Of a stretch of DNA of 64,000 nt, positions 32,713 to 41,452 are shown piece after piece. Position 1 is the first letter of the stretch; each line of letters opens with the position of its first letter. The DNA is from Bacillota bacterium (GTDB lineage Bacteria > Bacillota > Ch66 > Ch109): the NCBI GenBank assembly GCA_013178275.1, contig JABLWZ010000008.1, forward strand, positions 169,634 to 233,633, in the 5' to 3' direction. A program made the translations under genes and the position numbers. Below the pieces are notes generated by a model. The model saw only the letters and a list, made by a program, of their open reading frames with translations. It was not told the DNA's origin and ran no database searches.

Positions 32713-33450
32713 GAATACCTCCTGTAAAATGCTGCGGCTCTTATAATTATAAACTTCTGTATTTGGTATTTAAAGGCCCAAGTAATCGCATTCAATCTTG
32801 GTTAGGGCTGGGCCTCACCCTGCGGTGTCCTGTCGCTCCATACTCCCTCTGCTACGCAGATTACCCGAACATCATACCTTACTCATACTTTTCTATATCG
32901 CCAGATGCTGTTTATACTCCAAGCTGGAGAAAGGGTCTTCGACCCTGCTGTACTGCCAACTGCTCATGCTTCGGGTAGATGGGGTAGTAAGGCCGAATAT
33001 GCATCCGTGCACTCGGCCTTCTCGCGACCTCCTGTCGCTCGCCCCGCTTCTACCAGTCAGCATTCCCCTGCTTCGCAGGTTGTCCAGATGCAATTTCTCA
33101 TACAAACTTTCTCTTAGGTTCTGAACACTCCCTATGTTCCATCCTGGAGAAAGGGTCTCCCTATGATCGACCCTAGGGCAGTAAGACGCAGAGCACCATA
33201 ACGGGCACTGCATGCGCAGTTTAACCAGGTGCTGTGTATTCTCATGCCTTGGCTGGCCCAGCCTACTGCTGCTTAATCACCAGGTTGGTGAAAGGGGCTG
33301 TTCACTAACAGCCCCTCTGCCCCCGCAGGGTTCACCCGCTATTTGGGGCAGATTGAATGCTGGTGCGTGCAGTAACCCAACGCTAAGTTGGGCCACAAGA
33401 AGACCTAAAATACCAGCGGCGTGCTATTTGTCCGGAGATTAACACTCGGT
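32713..33450. other. intergenic region dominated by dispersed repeat
   Basis: Holds repeat copy B (32822-33365). Further internal structure: CTGGAGAAAGGGTCT occurs near 32926 and 33143, and a hairpin GGGGCTGTTCACTAACAGCCCC sits at about 33296-33317. No gene is supported. Confidence 0.5.
32822..33365 (+). repeat. dispersed structured repeat, copy B
   Basis: Collinear with 11506-11740 but longer, with extra GC-rich blocks. The key hairpin at 32989-33020 pairs AAGGCCGA with TCGGCCTT around a conserved TGCATCCGTGCA core; copy A has AAAGCAAA / TTTGCTTT in the same place, a compensatory change. It is followed by the identical CTCGCGACCTCCTGTCGCTC, which folds as GCGAC/GTCGC (33024-33038). Confidence 0.7.
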
Positions 33451-33771
33451 TTAAAAGATCCCTTTATCTAACAGCTTTCTTAACTCAAACCCATCGCTCA
33501 ACCCCTGGAGATAAGCCTGGTCTGACACTATTCCTTCCAATATGCCCTCCACAGCCTCATATTCATCAATAAGCAGCCAAGCCTCCTTGGTCCCTCCCAG
33601 CCGGCGGTAAATTTCCTCATGCAGTTCAATAGCTTGATTTCGGTACTTCTTGTACTTTTTTCTTAGCCGTTTGTTCTTATAAAGCATTGTTCTATAAGAG
33701 GCGGTGGTTCTTTTATCAACGAATCCCAGCAGGTCCGAGGTGAACGAAGTGATTTTTTCTTTTTCCACCAA
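33451..33771 (-). CDS. hypothetical helical protein
   Basis: A 106-aa all-helical, charged protein (KNKRLRKKYKKYRNQAIELHEEIYRRLG, LLIDEYEAVEGILEGIVSDQAYLQGLSDGFEL), resembling small phage- or transposon-associated DUF6809-type proteins. The TTG start was chosen because AAGGAGGG lies just upstream within a longer open frame. Its GC content is lower than the surrounding host genes. Confidence 0.6.
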   Translation of the reverse strand: MVEKEKITSFTSDLLGFVDKRTTASYRTMLYKNKRLRKKYKKYRNQAIELHEEIYRRLGGTKEAWLLIDEYEAVEGILEGIVSDQAYLQGLSDGFELRKLLDKGIF

Positions 33772-33938
33772 CCAGACTCCCTCCTTCACCGGTGGTTCAC
33801 CCTCTTTGATTTGCCTCTCAATTACCTCTATGCACCATACAATACCATAAGGGCGCCACTATAATCAACCGCTTTTTGGTGTTATGTTGTACTTTATGGA
33901 ACCTTATGGTATTTTTTTATAAAGGGAGGGTTGATTTA

Positions 33939-34124
33939 GTGGAAGAGTTGCTGACTCCCCAAGAGGTTGCAGATATATTAAAACTACATCTCCGCACTGT
34001 ATACGCCTACTTACGATCAGGTGAATTGACAGCTGCAAAAGTTGGAGACACTTGGCGTATCCGCCCCAAAGATCTAGAGTCCTTTATCGAATCCCGTATA
34101 CGTAAAAAACCAATTCAGGGATGA
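33939..34124 (+). CDS. excisionase-type HTH DNA-binding protein
   Basis: A 61-aa MerR/excisionase-like (HTH_17) protein: LLTPQEVADILKLHLRTVYAYLRSGELTAAKVGDTWRIRPKDLESFIES, here quoted in overlapping pieces (LLTPQEVADILKLHLR, TVYAYLRSGELTAAK, TWRIRPKDLESFI). The GTG start follows AAAGGGAGGG with 8-nt spacing. Such proteins aid excision or act as small regulators. It lies in an AT-rich islet with the XRE-like gene. Confidence 0.8.
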   Translation: MEELLTPQEVADILKLHLRTVYAYLRSGELTAAKVGDTWRIRPKDLESFIESRIRKKPIQG

Positions 34125-34297
34125 GGTTTTGTGATTGGATATAACCCTGGTATGAACTTTTTAACAAAGACCGGCCGAACTCTTCAACTGGTCAGAGAGT
34201 AGGTAAAGTAATGAACTGGCTTAAAAACACGGTGGCGTATGTCCCGTTTCAACCAGCTCTCTTCAGGTGATGATTTGTGTATTAAAAAATTAGAATT

Positions 34298-34495
34298 TTG
34301 AGGGAAGATAAGAACTTAACACAAAAAGATATGGCTGAAGTGCTTTCAATTGCACAAACGACCTATTCGGATTACGAGCTTGGCAAGCTTAATATTCCGA
34401 TATCAGTACTGATTAAGCTCGCAAAATACCACAATACAAGCATTGATCACCTTCTGGGCCTTACAGATGTGAAAAACCCTTATCCAAGAAAATAG
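34298..34495 (+). CDS. XRE-family HTH regulator, probably frameshifted at its start
   Basis: A 65-aa lambda-repressor-like HTH (REDKNLTQKDMAEVLSIA, TTYSDYELGKLNIPISVL, HNTSIDHLLGLTD). The usual beginning, like IKKLRILRED, is present but split: ATT AAA AAA TTA lies just upstream in a different frame, so one A appears lost in AAAAAATTAGA. The only in-frame start is TTG at 34298 without a ribosome site, whereas AGGTGA at about 34266 fits the upstream frame. The gene may be a decaying remnant. Confidence 0.6.
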   Translation: MREDKNLTQKDMAEVLSIAQTTYSDYELGKLNIPISVLIKLAKYHNTSIDHLLGLTDVKNPYPRK

Positions 34496-34598
34496 AAATA
34501 GGCATATACCCTATCTCTCCCAGTTCTTAAATTTATTTGTAAAACAAAAAAGAGAAACCGTGTGTTTGATTTCTCCTTCACCGGGTGGTTCTCTTTTC

Positions 34599-34958
34599 CT
34601 AGAACACCGTCAAACCAAGGCTTATCTCCAGCGCCAGGTTGACCTGCACCAGGGCCTCCTCGTCCAGCGCCGAGATCTTCTTCTTCAGGCGGGTCTTGTC
34701 GATGGTCCTCACCTGCTCGGTGAGGATGACCGAGTCCTTTTCGAGGCCGCTCCGTTCCGCGCGGATTTCGACGTGGGTGGGGAGCTTGGCCTTTGAGATC
34801 TGCGAGGTGATGGCTACCACTATGGTGGTGGGGCTGTACTGGTTCCCGATGTCGTTCTGAACCACCAGCACCGGCCGGGTGCCGCCCTGTTCAGATCCCA
34901 CCACCGGGTTCAGCTCAGCATAAAAGATATCGCCTCTCCTGACTGTCGTGCTCGTCAT
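34599..34958 (-). CDS. ndoA: EndoA/MazF-type mRNA interferase
   Basis: A 119-aa toxin matching Bacillus Endo[50 protein letters not shown] and [13 protein letters not shown]. It cleaves mRNA at short sequences. Its start overlaps the stop of the antitoxin gene (ATGA), so translation is coupled. The alr-ndoAI-ndoA order is the conserved Firmicute arrangement. Confidence 0.95.
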   Translation of the reverse strand: MTSTTVRRGDIFYAELNPVVGSEQGGTRPVLVVQNDIGNQYSPTTIVVAITSQISKAKLPTHVEIRAERSGLEKDSVILTEQVRTIDKTRLKKKISALDEEALVQVNLALEISLGLTVF

Positions 34959-35233
34959 TCTATCGCTTTCTTATGTCTGGCCCATTCCGCCTCCACGTCG
35001 ACCGCTATGTCTTCCAGCGCCAGACGCAGGTTGATCTGGGCCATCTCCAAGTATCCTCTCTTCATTTGTTCCCTCAGGGAGTGCCGCTTTCTTTCTGTAA
35101 GGTAGAGCTGCATCGCTTCCCGGATGTAGTAGCTGCGGCTCCCCTTTTCAGCGTTGACCAGTCGGTCCACTTCTTCGAGCAGGCTCTGGGGCAGGGTTAT
35201 TACTATTCTTCTGGTCTCTGACAACCGGTACAC
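34955..35233 (-). CDS. ndoAI: EndoAI antitoxin (ribbon-helix-helix)
   Basis: A 92-aa CopG-like protein: [19 protein letters not shown] followed by [14 protein letters not shown] forms the ribbon-helix-helix; the C-terminal tail ([19 protein letters not shown]) would bind EndoA. It overlaps ndoA by 4 bp and lies 18 bp after alr. Confidence 0.93.
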   Translation of the reverse strand: MYRLSETRRIVITLPQSLLEEVDRLVNAEKGSRSYYIREAMQLYLTERKRHSLREQMKRGYLEMAQINLRLALEDIAVDVEAEWARHKKAIE

Positions 35234-35251
35234 CCCCTGATGTTTACATTG

Positions 35252-36376
35252 CTAGGAACCGGTAAAAATCCTTTCCAGACGGGTACTCATCCTGGTCACG
35301 ATCTCGTAGTTGATGGTCTCCGCCCACCCGCCGAACTCCTCGGCGCTGATGCGCTGCCCCGACTGTTCGCCCAGCAGCACGACCTCGTCCCCGAGCTCTA
35401 CCTCGGGGAGGTGTCCCACGTCGACCATCAGCTGGTCCATGCAGACCCGACCCACCACCGGCGCCCTCTGTCCCCGCACCAGGACCTCTGCCCGGTTGGA
35501 CAGCAGCCGGGGGTAGCCGTCCGCGTATCCCAGGGGCAGGGTCGCGATCCGGGAGGGACGGGGTGTGAAGTAGGTCCTCCCGTAGCTGACCGAGGTGGCC
35601 TCGGGGACCTCGCTGATCTGTATTATCCGGGCCTTCAGCGACATGGCCGGCCGCAGCTCGACCGACCGGCAATCGACCTCGTCCGAGGGGTAGTAACCGT
35701 AAAGCGAGATGCCCGCGCGAACCAACTCGTAGTGGCTCTCGGGCAGGTCTATGATCCCGGCGCTGTTGGCGGCGTGGCGCAGCTTTACCTCGACGCCTTC
35801 CTCCCGGAGCTCCGCGCACGCCTGGTCGAAGCGCCGAAGCTGCTCGAGGGAAAACGACTTGTCCCGGCTGTCCGCCGCCGCCAGGTGGGTGAAAAACCCT
35901 TCGACCTCCAACCCCGGCAGCCGGGATATGCGCCTGACCGCCTCCACGGTTTCAGGGCCGGGGGACAGGCCTATCCGGACCATGCCGGAGTCGATCTTCA
36001 CGTGCACCCGGGCGGTCTTGCCCAGTCGGACCGCGGCCTGTGATAGGGCCAGGGGCAGCTCCGGGCTGAAAACCGTCGCCCGCACATCCCCCTGCACCAC
36101 CTCCGCCGCTCTTTCCTCGGGTGTATAGCCCAGGATCAGGATCGGGCAGTGGAAACCCTGGCCCCTGAGTTCCAAGGCCTCGTCCAGGGTGGCCACCGCC
36201 AGCCAGTCGGCGCCGTTGGCCAGCGAAACCCGGCTGACCTCCGCCGCACCGTGACCGTAAGCGTTGGCCTTGACCACCGACATCAGCCGGGCTGTCGGTC
36301 GGGCAGCCCGGCGCAGTTCTCTGGTGTTGTGGGCGATCGCTGATAGATCGATCTCCAGCCAGGCCGCCCGCTTCAT
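35252..36376 (-). CDS. alr: alanine racemase
   Basis: A 374-aa PLP enzyme making D-alanine for peptidoglycan. The PLP lysine is K36 in VVKANAYGHGA; the second catalytic residue is the tyrosine in SVSYGRTYFT; VGRVCMDQLMVDV is also typical. The ATG at 36376 has GAGGTGA upstream. Gene order with ndoAI/ndoA downstream and acpS/nnrE upstream supports the call. Confidence 0.95.
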   Translation of the reverse strand: MKRAAWLEIDLSAIAHNTRELRRAARPTARLMSVVKANAYGHGAAEVSRVSLANGADWLAVATLDEALELRGQGFHCPILILGYTPEERAAEVVQGDVRATVFSPELPLALSQAAVRLGKTARVHVKIDSGMVRIGLSPGPETVEAVRRISRLPGLEVEGFFTHLAAADSRDKSFSLEQLRRFDQACAELREEGVEVKLRHAANSAGIIDLPESHYELVRAGISLYGYYPSDEVDCRSVELRPAMSLKARIIQISEVPEATSVSYGRTYFTPRPSRIATLPLGYADGYPRLLSNRAEVLVRGQRAPVVGRVCMDQLMVDVGHLPEVELGDEVVLLGEQSGQRISAEEFGGWAETINYEIVTRMSTRLERIFTGS

Positions 36377-36406
36377 ACATCTCACCTCAAACCTGAAAGT
36401 ATGGGA

Positions 36407-36874
36407 CTACGCCTTGTGATCGCTCAATAACGACCTTACGATATCGGCGCGGGTGATTATGCCTACCAGGTTCTTATGCCGCATCACCGGCACCCGGTTT
36501 ATCCCCCGGTCGATCATTACATTCGCGATCTCGTGGATCGGGGTGTCCTCGTGGACGGTTACGACCTCTTTGGTCATGACGTCGCGCACCTTGGCCCCCG
36601 CGATCTTCTTCAGTTCGTTTTCGAGGCGCTGAGGCCGCTCCAGGTAGATGATCGCCCCCAGGATCGACAGGGTGCGCGGGCCCTTCACGTCTTTTTCTTT
36701 ATACAGCAGGTCAGCCTCGGAGACCACCCCCATCAATTCCCCCTCGGCGTTGACCACCGGCAGGCCGCTGATGCGGTTTTCCAGCAGTACCTCGGCCACC
36801 TCGGTGACCGGCGTGTCCGGGGATACGGTGATGACCTCCCGGGTCATGATGTCTTTGGCAAGCACTGATTCCAA
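36407..36874 (-). CDS. CBS-domain pair protein
   Basis: A 155-aa protein made of two CBS domains (about 7-62, AKDIMTREVITVSPDTPVTEVAEVL, and 96-150, VRDVMTKEVVTVHEDTPIHEIANVM, both in part). The pair forms a Bateman module that binds adenine nucleotides. No catalytic domain is attached. It is placed between alr and nnrE/D on one strand. Confidence 0.92.
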   Translation of the reverse strand: MESVLAKDIMTREVITVSPDTPVTEVAEVLLENRISGLPVVNAEGELMGVVSEADLLYKEKDVKGPRTLSILGAIIYLERPQRLENELKKIAGAKVRDVMTKEVVTVHEDTPIHEIANVMIDRGINRVPVMRHKNLVGIITRADIVRSLLSDHKA

Positions 36875-36927
36875 CTCCTCTCGGGTGAGCCCGGTATCCG
36901 GGTATCCACTCTCTATATTCCTATGCC

Positions 36928-38496
36928 CTAATCGGTCTCCTCCATCCCTTCCATCTGTTTTAAAACCGCGGGAAGGCGGCTGATGACGTCGGAGGCGATC
37001 ATTCCGCGCATGCCCAGGTCCTCGCGGGCCAGGTCGCCGGCCCTTCCGTGCACGAAGGTCCCGATCCCCGCCGCCTCCTCGGGGCTTACCCCCTGGGCTA
37101 TCAGTCCCGCGATGATCCCGGTCAGGACGTCTCCGGTCCCGCCGCTGGCCAGCCCCGGGTTTCCAGTGGTGTTTACCAGTATCTGGCCCGAGGTCCCGGC
37201 GATGATGGTTCCGGCGCCCTTGAGCACCACGGTGGCTCTCCAGCGGGTGGATGCGGCGCGGGCCATCTCGATGCGCCCGTTCTGGACCTCCTTGATGGTG
37301 GTCTGCATGAGCCGGGCCATCTCTCCCGGGTGGGGCGTAAGCACCAGGGGCGCCTTCACGTCCTTCATTAAATCGGGTTCCTGGGCTATGGTGTTCAGGC
37401 CGTCCGCGTCTATCACCAGCGGCACCCTGGCCCGCTGCAGCAGCCGGCCCATGAACTCCGCCGCCTCGGGGTACTGGGAGAGCCCCGGCCCCACCGCGAT
37501 CACTGAAATCCTCGGCAGCAAGTCTTCCAGGGCGGGTATTGCGTCAGGGTTCAGCCGGCCCGACGTGGTCTGCGGCAGCGGCCGGCTCATCACCTCGGTC
37601 AGCTTCTGCTCGATGATGCCGTTCAGCGCGGCCGGGACGCCCACGGTCACCAGACCCGCTCCGGTCCTGAGCGCCGCCTCACCGGCCAGGGCCACCGCCC
37701 CGGTCATGCCCGGGGAACCACCCAGCACCAGTACATGTCCGTAGTTTCCCTTGTGCCCCTCCAGGCCCCGTTTCGGGAGCCGCTCGGCGCACCACTCCAG
37801 GTCGATCAGCCGGTTGGGGATGGCCTGGGCGTCTATCAGGGCCCGGGGAATGGAGATATCGGCTATCACCAGTCTCCCGACCCGGGCGGCTCCCCGTCCC
37901 ACCACCAGCCCTACCTTGGGCAGGGCCAGGGTAACGGTGCAGCTGGCCTTGACGGCCTCTCCCCCGACCTTCCCGGTGTCGGCCTCCACCCCGGAGGGGA
38001 TGTCGATCGCTATGACGGGTTTGCCGCTGTTATTGACCAGTTTTATCAGGCGGGCCACCAGGGGAGGGGGTGTGCCCCGAAACCCCGTGCCGTAGATGGC
38101 GTCGATCACCAGGTCGTGAGACAGCAGGGCGACCTTTGCCGCGTTCAGGTCCTTTTCTTCCTTCAGCGGCAGCTGCTTGACCGGGAGGTGGTCCAGTATC
38201 CCCAGGTTGGTCCGGGCGTCGCCGGTGATGTCCGGGGGATTGGCGGCCAGGGCCACCGTGACCTCGGCTCCCAGGTTGTACAGGTGGCGGGCGGCCACCA
38301 GTCCGTCCCCGCCGTTGTTGCCCTTGCCGACCAGCACCAGCAGCCGCTTCCTCGACAGGTCGCCGCCCAGCTCCTTTATGACCGCCGCCGCCACCTGGCG
38401 TCCCGCGTTTTCCATCAGGATCAGGCCGGGAATCTGGTACTGATTGATCGCAGTCTCGTCAATGGATCTCATCTCTTCAGCGGTAACCAGTTTCAA
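36928..38496 (-). CDS. nnr: bifunctional NAD(P)H-hydrate epimerase / ADP-dependent dehydratase
   Basis: A 522-aa fusion that repairs hydrated NAD(P)H. The N-terminal epimerase (about 1-215) shows MENAGRQVAAAVI, VLVGKGNNGGDGLVAARHL and AIDIPSGVEADTG. The C-terminal ribokinase-like dehydratase (about 235-515) shows GHKGNYGHVLVLGGSPGMTGA, LTPHPGEMARLM and GNPGLASGGTGDVLTGIIAGL, quoted in part. It starts 5 bp after the acpS stop. Confidence 0.95.
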   Translation of the reverse strand: MKLVTAEEMRSIDETAINQYQIPGLILMENAGRQVAAAVIKELGGDLSRKRLLVLVGKGNNGGDGLVAARHLYNLGAEVTVALAANPPDITGDARTNLGILDHLPVKQLPLKEEKDLNAAKVALLSHDLVIDAIYGTGFRGTPPPLVARLIKLVNNSGKPVIAIDIPSGVEADTGKVGGEAVKASCTVTLALPKVGLVVGRGAARVGRLVIADISIPRALIDAQAIPNRLIDLEWCAERLPKRGLEGHKGNYGHVLVLGGSPGMTGAVALAGEAALRTGAGLVTVGVPAALNGIIEQKLTEVMSRPLPQTTSGRLNPDAIPALEDLLPRISVIAVGPGLSQYPEAAEFMGRLLQRARVPLVIDADGLNTIAQEPDLMKDVKAPLVLTPHPGEMARLMQTTIKEVQNGRIEMARAASTRWRATVVLKGAGTIIAGTSGQILVNTTGNPGLASGGTGDVLTGIIAGLIAQGVSPEEAAGIGTFVHGRAGDLAREDLGMRGMIASDVISRLPAVLKQMEGMEETD

Positions 38497-38501
38497 TGCT
38501 A

Positions 38502-38873
38502 CTACCCTCCTAATGCGATAGCCACGGCGCAGGCGGTCATTCGGCTGTGGGTCAGGCTCAACTTGATCTCCCTGACCCCCAGCTCCTCCGCCCGGGCCTC
38601 GGCGCGGCCGTGCAGCCTTACCTGCGGCCGCCCCTCTTGATCAGCTGTAATCTCCACTGAAAGCCAACCCAGCCCCCACCCGCTGCCCAGGGACTTGAAG
38701 ACCGCCTCCTTGGCGGCGAAACGGGCGGCGAAGGACGACTCCGGGCTCCCTTTCTTCAGACACTGGTCGGTCTCCTCGACGGTATAGACCTTCTCCAGAA
38801 AGCGGGGCCGCTGGCCGATAGCCCTGGCCACCCGCTCGATCTCGATCACGTCGATCCCGATCCCGATAACCAT
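38502..38873 (-). CDS. acpS: holo-[acyl-carrier-protein] synthase
   Basis: A 123-aa 4'-phosphopantetheinyl transferase with the conserved GIGIDVIEIERV (Asp8) and FAAKEAVFKSLG (Glu) that bind magnesium, and LSLTHSRMTACAVAIA at the end. The ATG at 38873 follows AAGGAA; longer frames upstream are not supported. It is the first gene of the acpS-nnr-CBS-alr-ndoAI-ndoA run. Confidence 0.95.
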   Translation of the reverse strand: MVIGIGIDVIEIERVARAIGQRPRFLEKVYTVEETDQCLKKGSPESSFAARFAAKEAVFKSLGSGWGLGWLSVEITADQEGRPQVRLHGRAEARAEELGVREIKLSLTHSRMTACAVAIALGG

Positions 38874-39300
38874 TCGTACATTCCTTCCGCGAAACCAAGA
38901 CTCTTCTATATTATTGCCGTCCCTCACCCCGGCCGCGTCATATCCCGCGGTTGGGGGTCCGCTGGAGCGAGGTTTCAAAGAACTTCGACACCCGCGCCTT
39001 TTTTCCCTTTTTCCCGGTCCCCCGGGCGGGCAGGGAATGCTTCCCTGGCTCGGCTTAAAACCTGGACATCCTGACCGAAGGCGGTTTTTGCCATCAATTA
39101 CCGGCGGCGCGTGACGCGGAGGGAATCCCTCTCAAAAATCCCTTATTTAATCATACCCTAATAAAAGAGAAATTTTCCATTCCCCTGTAAAATATCCACT
39201 TTCTTTAGCCGGGTGCCGGAAGAGACGCTAAAAAAGGAAATGCCGCCCGGGCAGCATTTTCTATTCAATCTATTATATCTGAAACCGTACGTGTTTATCT
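38874..39300. other. intergenic region with terminator
   Basis: 427 bp. A hairpin AAATGC-CGCCCGGGCA-GCATTT at 39238-39259 lies about 40 bp beyond the stop of the minus-strand chemoreceptor gene and is flanked by A-rich sequence that becomes a T-run on that strand. Upstream control sequences of acpS must lie near 38874-38960; nothing else is recognised. Confidence 0.5.
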
Positions 39301-40437
39301 TTATATAGACTGGGCCGCTTCAGCCAGCTTTTCGGCCATCTGCGCCATCTCCATCACGGAGGCGGTCACTTCCTGGGTCGCGGCCGCCTGTTCCTGCCCC
39401 TGCTTCAGGGTCTCCTCGGAGGCATGGCTGATAATATCTATCTTGTCCGCTATTTCCTGGGTAAGCTTTCGAATCCTCTCCGCCGTCTCCTTGGACTGGT
39501 CGGAGAGCTTGCGGATCTCCTCCGCCACCACCCCGAATCCGCGTCCATGTTCACCCGCCCGCGCGGCCTCGATCGCGGCATTCAGGCCCAGCATCTTGGT
39601 CTGGTCAGCTACATTTTTAATGAAATCCAGCACTTCGTTTATCTGCGCTGATATTATTGCGACCTCTTTCACCTTTTCAGACAGGTGTCCTTCATTGATG
39701 GAAATCTTACCGGCGGAAGCCGCTATCTCCTCCATAACCGACGCGATCTCCTGCACGCTGGCGCTCAGCTTGGCGGACAAATGCCGCAGGTCCTGTGCCA
39801 GCACCCGGGGAATTACCAGGCTGAAGGTGCCAACCAGGTTCTTATCCTCGGGGTCCACCAGCGGAATACTGATCGCCCTGGTCGGTACTCCATAGATGCT
39901 GGCATCCAGGTCTTTGGTCACGGCGTTGCCGGTTTTTAAACAGACCTCCGCGGCCCCGCCGGCTACCAGTGCCGAGCCGAGCGTTATGCTGGGGATATCG
40001 AATTTTTTCGATCCCTGTCTCATGATGACCTTCTGCAGGTCGGCAATCTGCATGAACGCTCCCTCGGGGAAAGACTCGCTCAAAGGCCCGGCGAAATGGT
40101 CGAAGGCCTGGGCGACTGGGTGTAGTTTGGGAATCATGACCCCGTATGTTCCTATGACCTGATCATTTTCTATAATCGGCCAGGTCCAGGCCTTCATGCG
40201 GATGCCATAAAAACTCCGTTCGATATTCCTGATCAGCATCCTCTTTTCATTGATGCACCTCTCGATGTTGCCGCCCTTAACCAGCGGCTGCCCTTCTTTC
40301 AACCCGGTGATTTCTAATTTGTGGCTGTATACGAAGTCGTATTTCTCCAGGTCAGTAGTGTAGTAGACACATCCCTGTTCATGAGCCAGAGTCAAGGAAT
40401 CAGCGAAGAGGCGAAAGAACTCTTTTTTGAGGCTCAT
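39301..40437 (-). CDS. soluble methyl-accepting chemotaxis-type protein
   Basis: A 378-aa protein without membrane helices. The N-terminal ~210 residues form two sensor-like segments ([30 protein letters not shown], then [19 protein letters not shown]). The C-terminal part is a short MCP signalling coil with the tip motif [20 protein letters not shown] and [20 protein letters not shown]. It likely feeds CheA, but no che genes are here. There is no C-terminal CheR pentapeptide. Confidence 0.88.
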   Translation of the reverse strand: MSLKKEFFRLFADSLTLAHEQGCVYYTTDLEKYDFVYSHKLEITGLKEGQPLVKGGNIERCINEKRMLIRNIERSFYGIRMKAWTWPIIENDQVIGTYGVMIPKLHPVAQAFDHFAGPLSESFPEGAFMQIADLQKVIMRQGSKKFDIPSITLGSALVAGGAAEVCLKTGNAVTKDLDASIYGVPTRAISIPLVDPEDKNLVGTFSLVIPRVLAQDLRHLSAKLSASVQEIASVMEEIAASAGKISINEGHLSEKVKEVAIISAQINEVLDFIKNVADQTKMLGLNAAIEAARAGEHGRGFGVVAEEIRKLSDQSKETAERIRKLTQEIADKIDIISHASEETLKQGQEQAAATQEVTASVMEMAQMAEKLAEAAQSI

Positions 40438-40775
40438 TTTTTTCCATCCTTTCTTACTGCTTTTGTTCCAATATTACTGCTTCTGTTCCAGGGCCATGTA
40501 ATCTGGCGCATACTTTGTTTCATGTGTTTTTCTTCGTCCGGCCCCCCTTCGGGGATAAAGTACTCTTTCCCTAAATTAAAGCAAAAAACATGCCGCTTTG
40601 ACATGTTCTCTGAACCGTAAGTCCTTCTGGAAGATACTGGCAATTATGCATTTGCCGCGTTTGTTTCATTAGTCAAGGAAAAGATGTATTGAACTGCACA
40701 AGATACAAATTTGTTTAAATTGTTGGTCTTAGTATAATTCAGAGCCCGGAAACCTGGCGCAAATACAGCTGAATT
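40438..40775. other. intergenic region upstream of chemoreceptor
   Basis: 338 bp. Contains a short direct repeat TACTGCTT(T/C)TGTTCCA near 40458 and 40476 and a dyad ACATGTCAAAGCGGCATGT near 40590-40608. A 56-codon frame (MSKRHVFCF...) that ends at the chemoreceptor start has no convincing ribosome site and is left out. Confidence 0.4.
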
Positions 40776-41351
40776 CTAAGTTTCGCCGCCCTCCCCCTTG
40801 CCAGGAGAGGAGTCCCACTGGATACCGCCTTTCAGGATATCCTCCCTGAAGGTCCTGAGCAGTTTCAGTTCGGTACTGGCGTACTCGATCAGGCTGAGGT
40901 ATATGTAGTGGGCGGGCCGGGAGATGGCGCCGCGTCTCTTTTCAAACATGTCTTCCAGGTATTTTATCTTCTCCCCGGTGGCGCTGATCTTTTGGTCTAC
41001 GACCTCCTGTATCTTCTCCTGGTCGCCGTAACGGGCGAAGATGACGGCCGGGTACAGAGGGTCGTAGAACTGCTCCTCCTTGGAGAACTGCTCCAGCAGC
41101 AGTTCCTGGAACTCCCGCCTCCCGGCCTCGGTGATGGTATAGATGGTCCGGTCGGGGCGTTTCTCCTCCCTGACGACCTCGACCACCTCGATCAGTCCCT
41201 TTTCCCTTAGCTGGTCGACCGTGTAATACAGGGAGCCCTTGTAAAACTTCATCAGCTTGTCCATGCGGCGCTCGTTGAAGAAGTGCTGCATCTCGTAAGG
41301 GTGCTTGTCCCCGTTCATCAAGAGGCCCAGGATTATGAGTTTTACCGACAT
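40776..41351 (-). CDS. PadR-family transcriptional regulator
   Basis: A 191-aa regulator with N-terminal PadR winged helix (LIILGLLMNGDKHPYEMQHFF, SLYYTVDQLREKGLIEVVEV, TIYTITEAGRREF) and a C-terminal helical dimerisation region of the Vir-type. PadR proteins usually repress a transporter and respond to toxic compounds. It lies 100 bp downstream of an MFS drug exporter gene on the same strand, with a palindrome before it. Confidence 0.9.
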   Translation of the reverse strand: MSVKLIILGLLMNGDKHPYEMQHFFNERRMDKLMKFYKGSLYYTVDQLREKGLIEVVEVVREEKRPDRTIYTITEAGRREFQELLLEQFSKEEQFYDPLYPAVIFARYGDQEKIQEVVDQKISATGEKIKYLEDMFEKRRGAISRPAHYIYLSLIEYASTELKLLRTFREDILKGGIQWDSSPGKGEGGET

Positions 41352-41370
41352 CTAAAACCTCACCCCTGAT

Positions 41371-41384
41371 CATCGATACCGATG
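41371..41384. promoter_or_regulatory. putative PadR operator
   Basis: CATCG-ATAC-CGATG inverted repeat 20 bp upstream of the padR-like start. Position suggests autoregulation; an AT-rich promoter-like stretch follows at 41400-41415. Confidence 0.45.
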
Positions 41385-41452
41385 CTTTTTATCGTTTTCA
41401 CTTCTATTATATACAAAATCGCGGCCCGGCGGGGGCCACTTTTAATCCCTCG

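Noticed and set aside
32798..33213. Frames in repeat copy B whose product shares HPCT-x-SRDLLSLAP with a frame in copy A
   Set aside because: Similarity comes from the conserved DNA hairpins; frames differ in length, contain no ribosome sites and stems change in a way that preserves pairing, not protein.
40437..40604. A 56-codon frame starting MSKRHVFCF overlapping the chemoreceptor start by ATGA
   Set aside because: The overlap looks like coupling, but there is no ribosome site and the product has no recognisable feature; left as uncertain.
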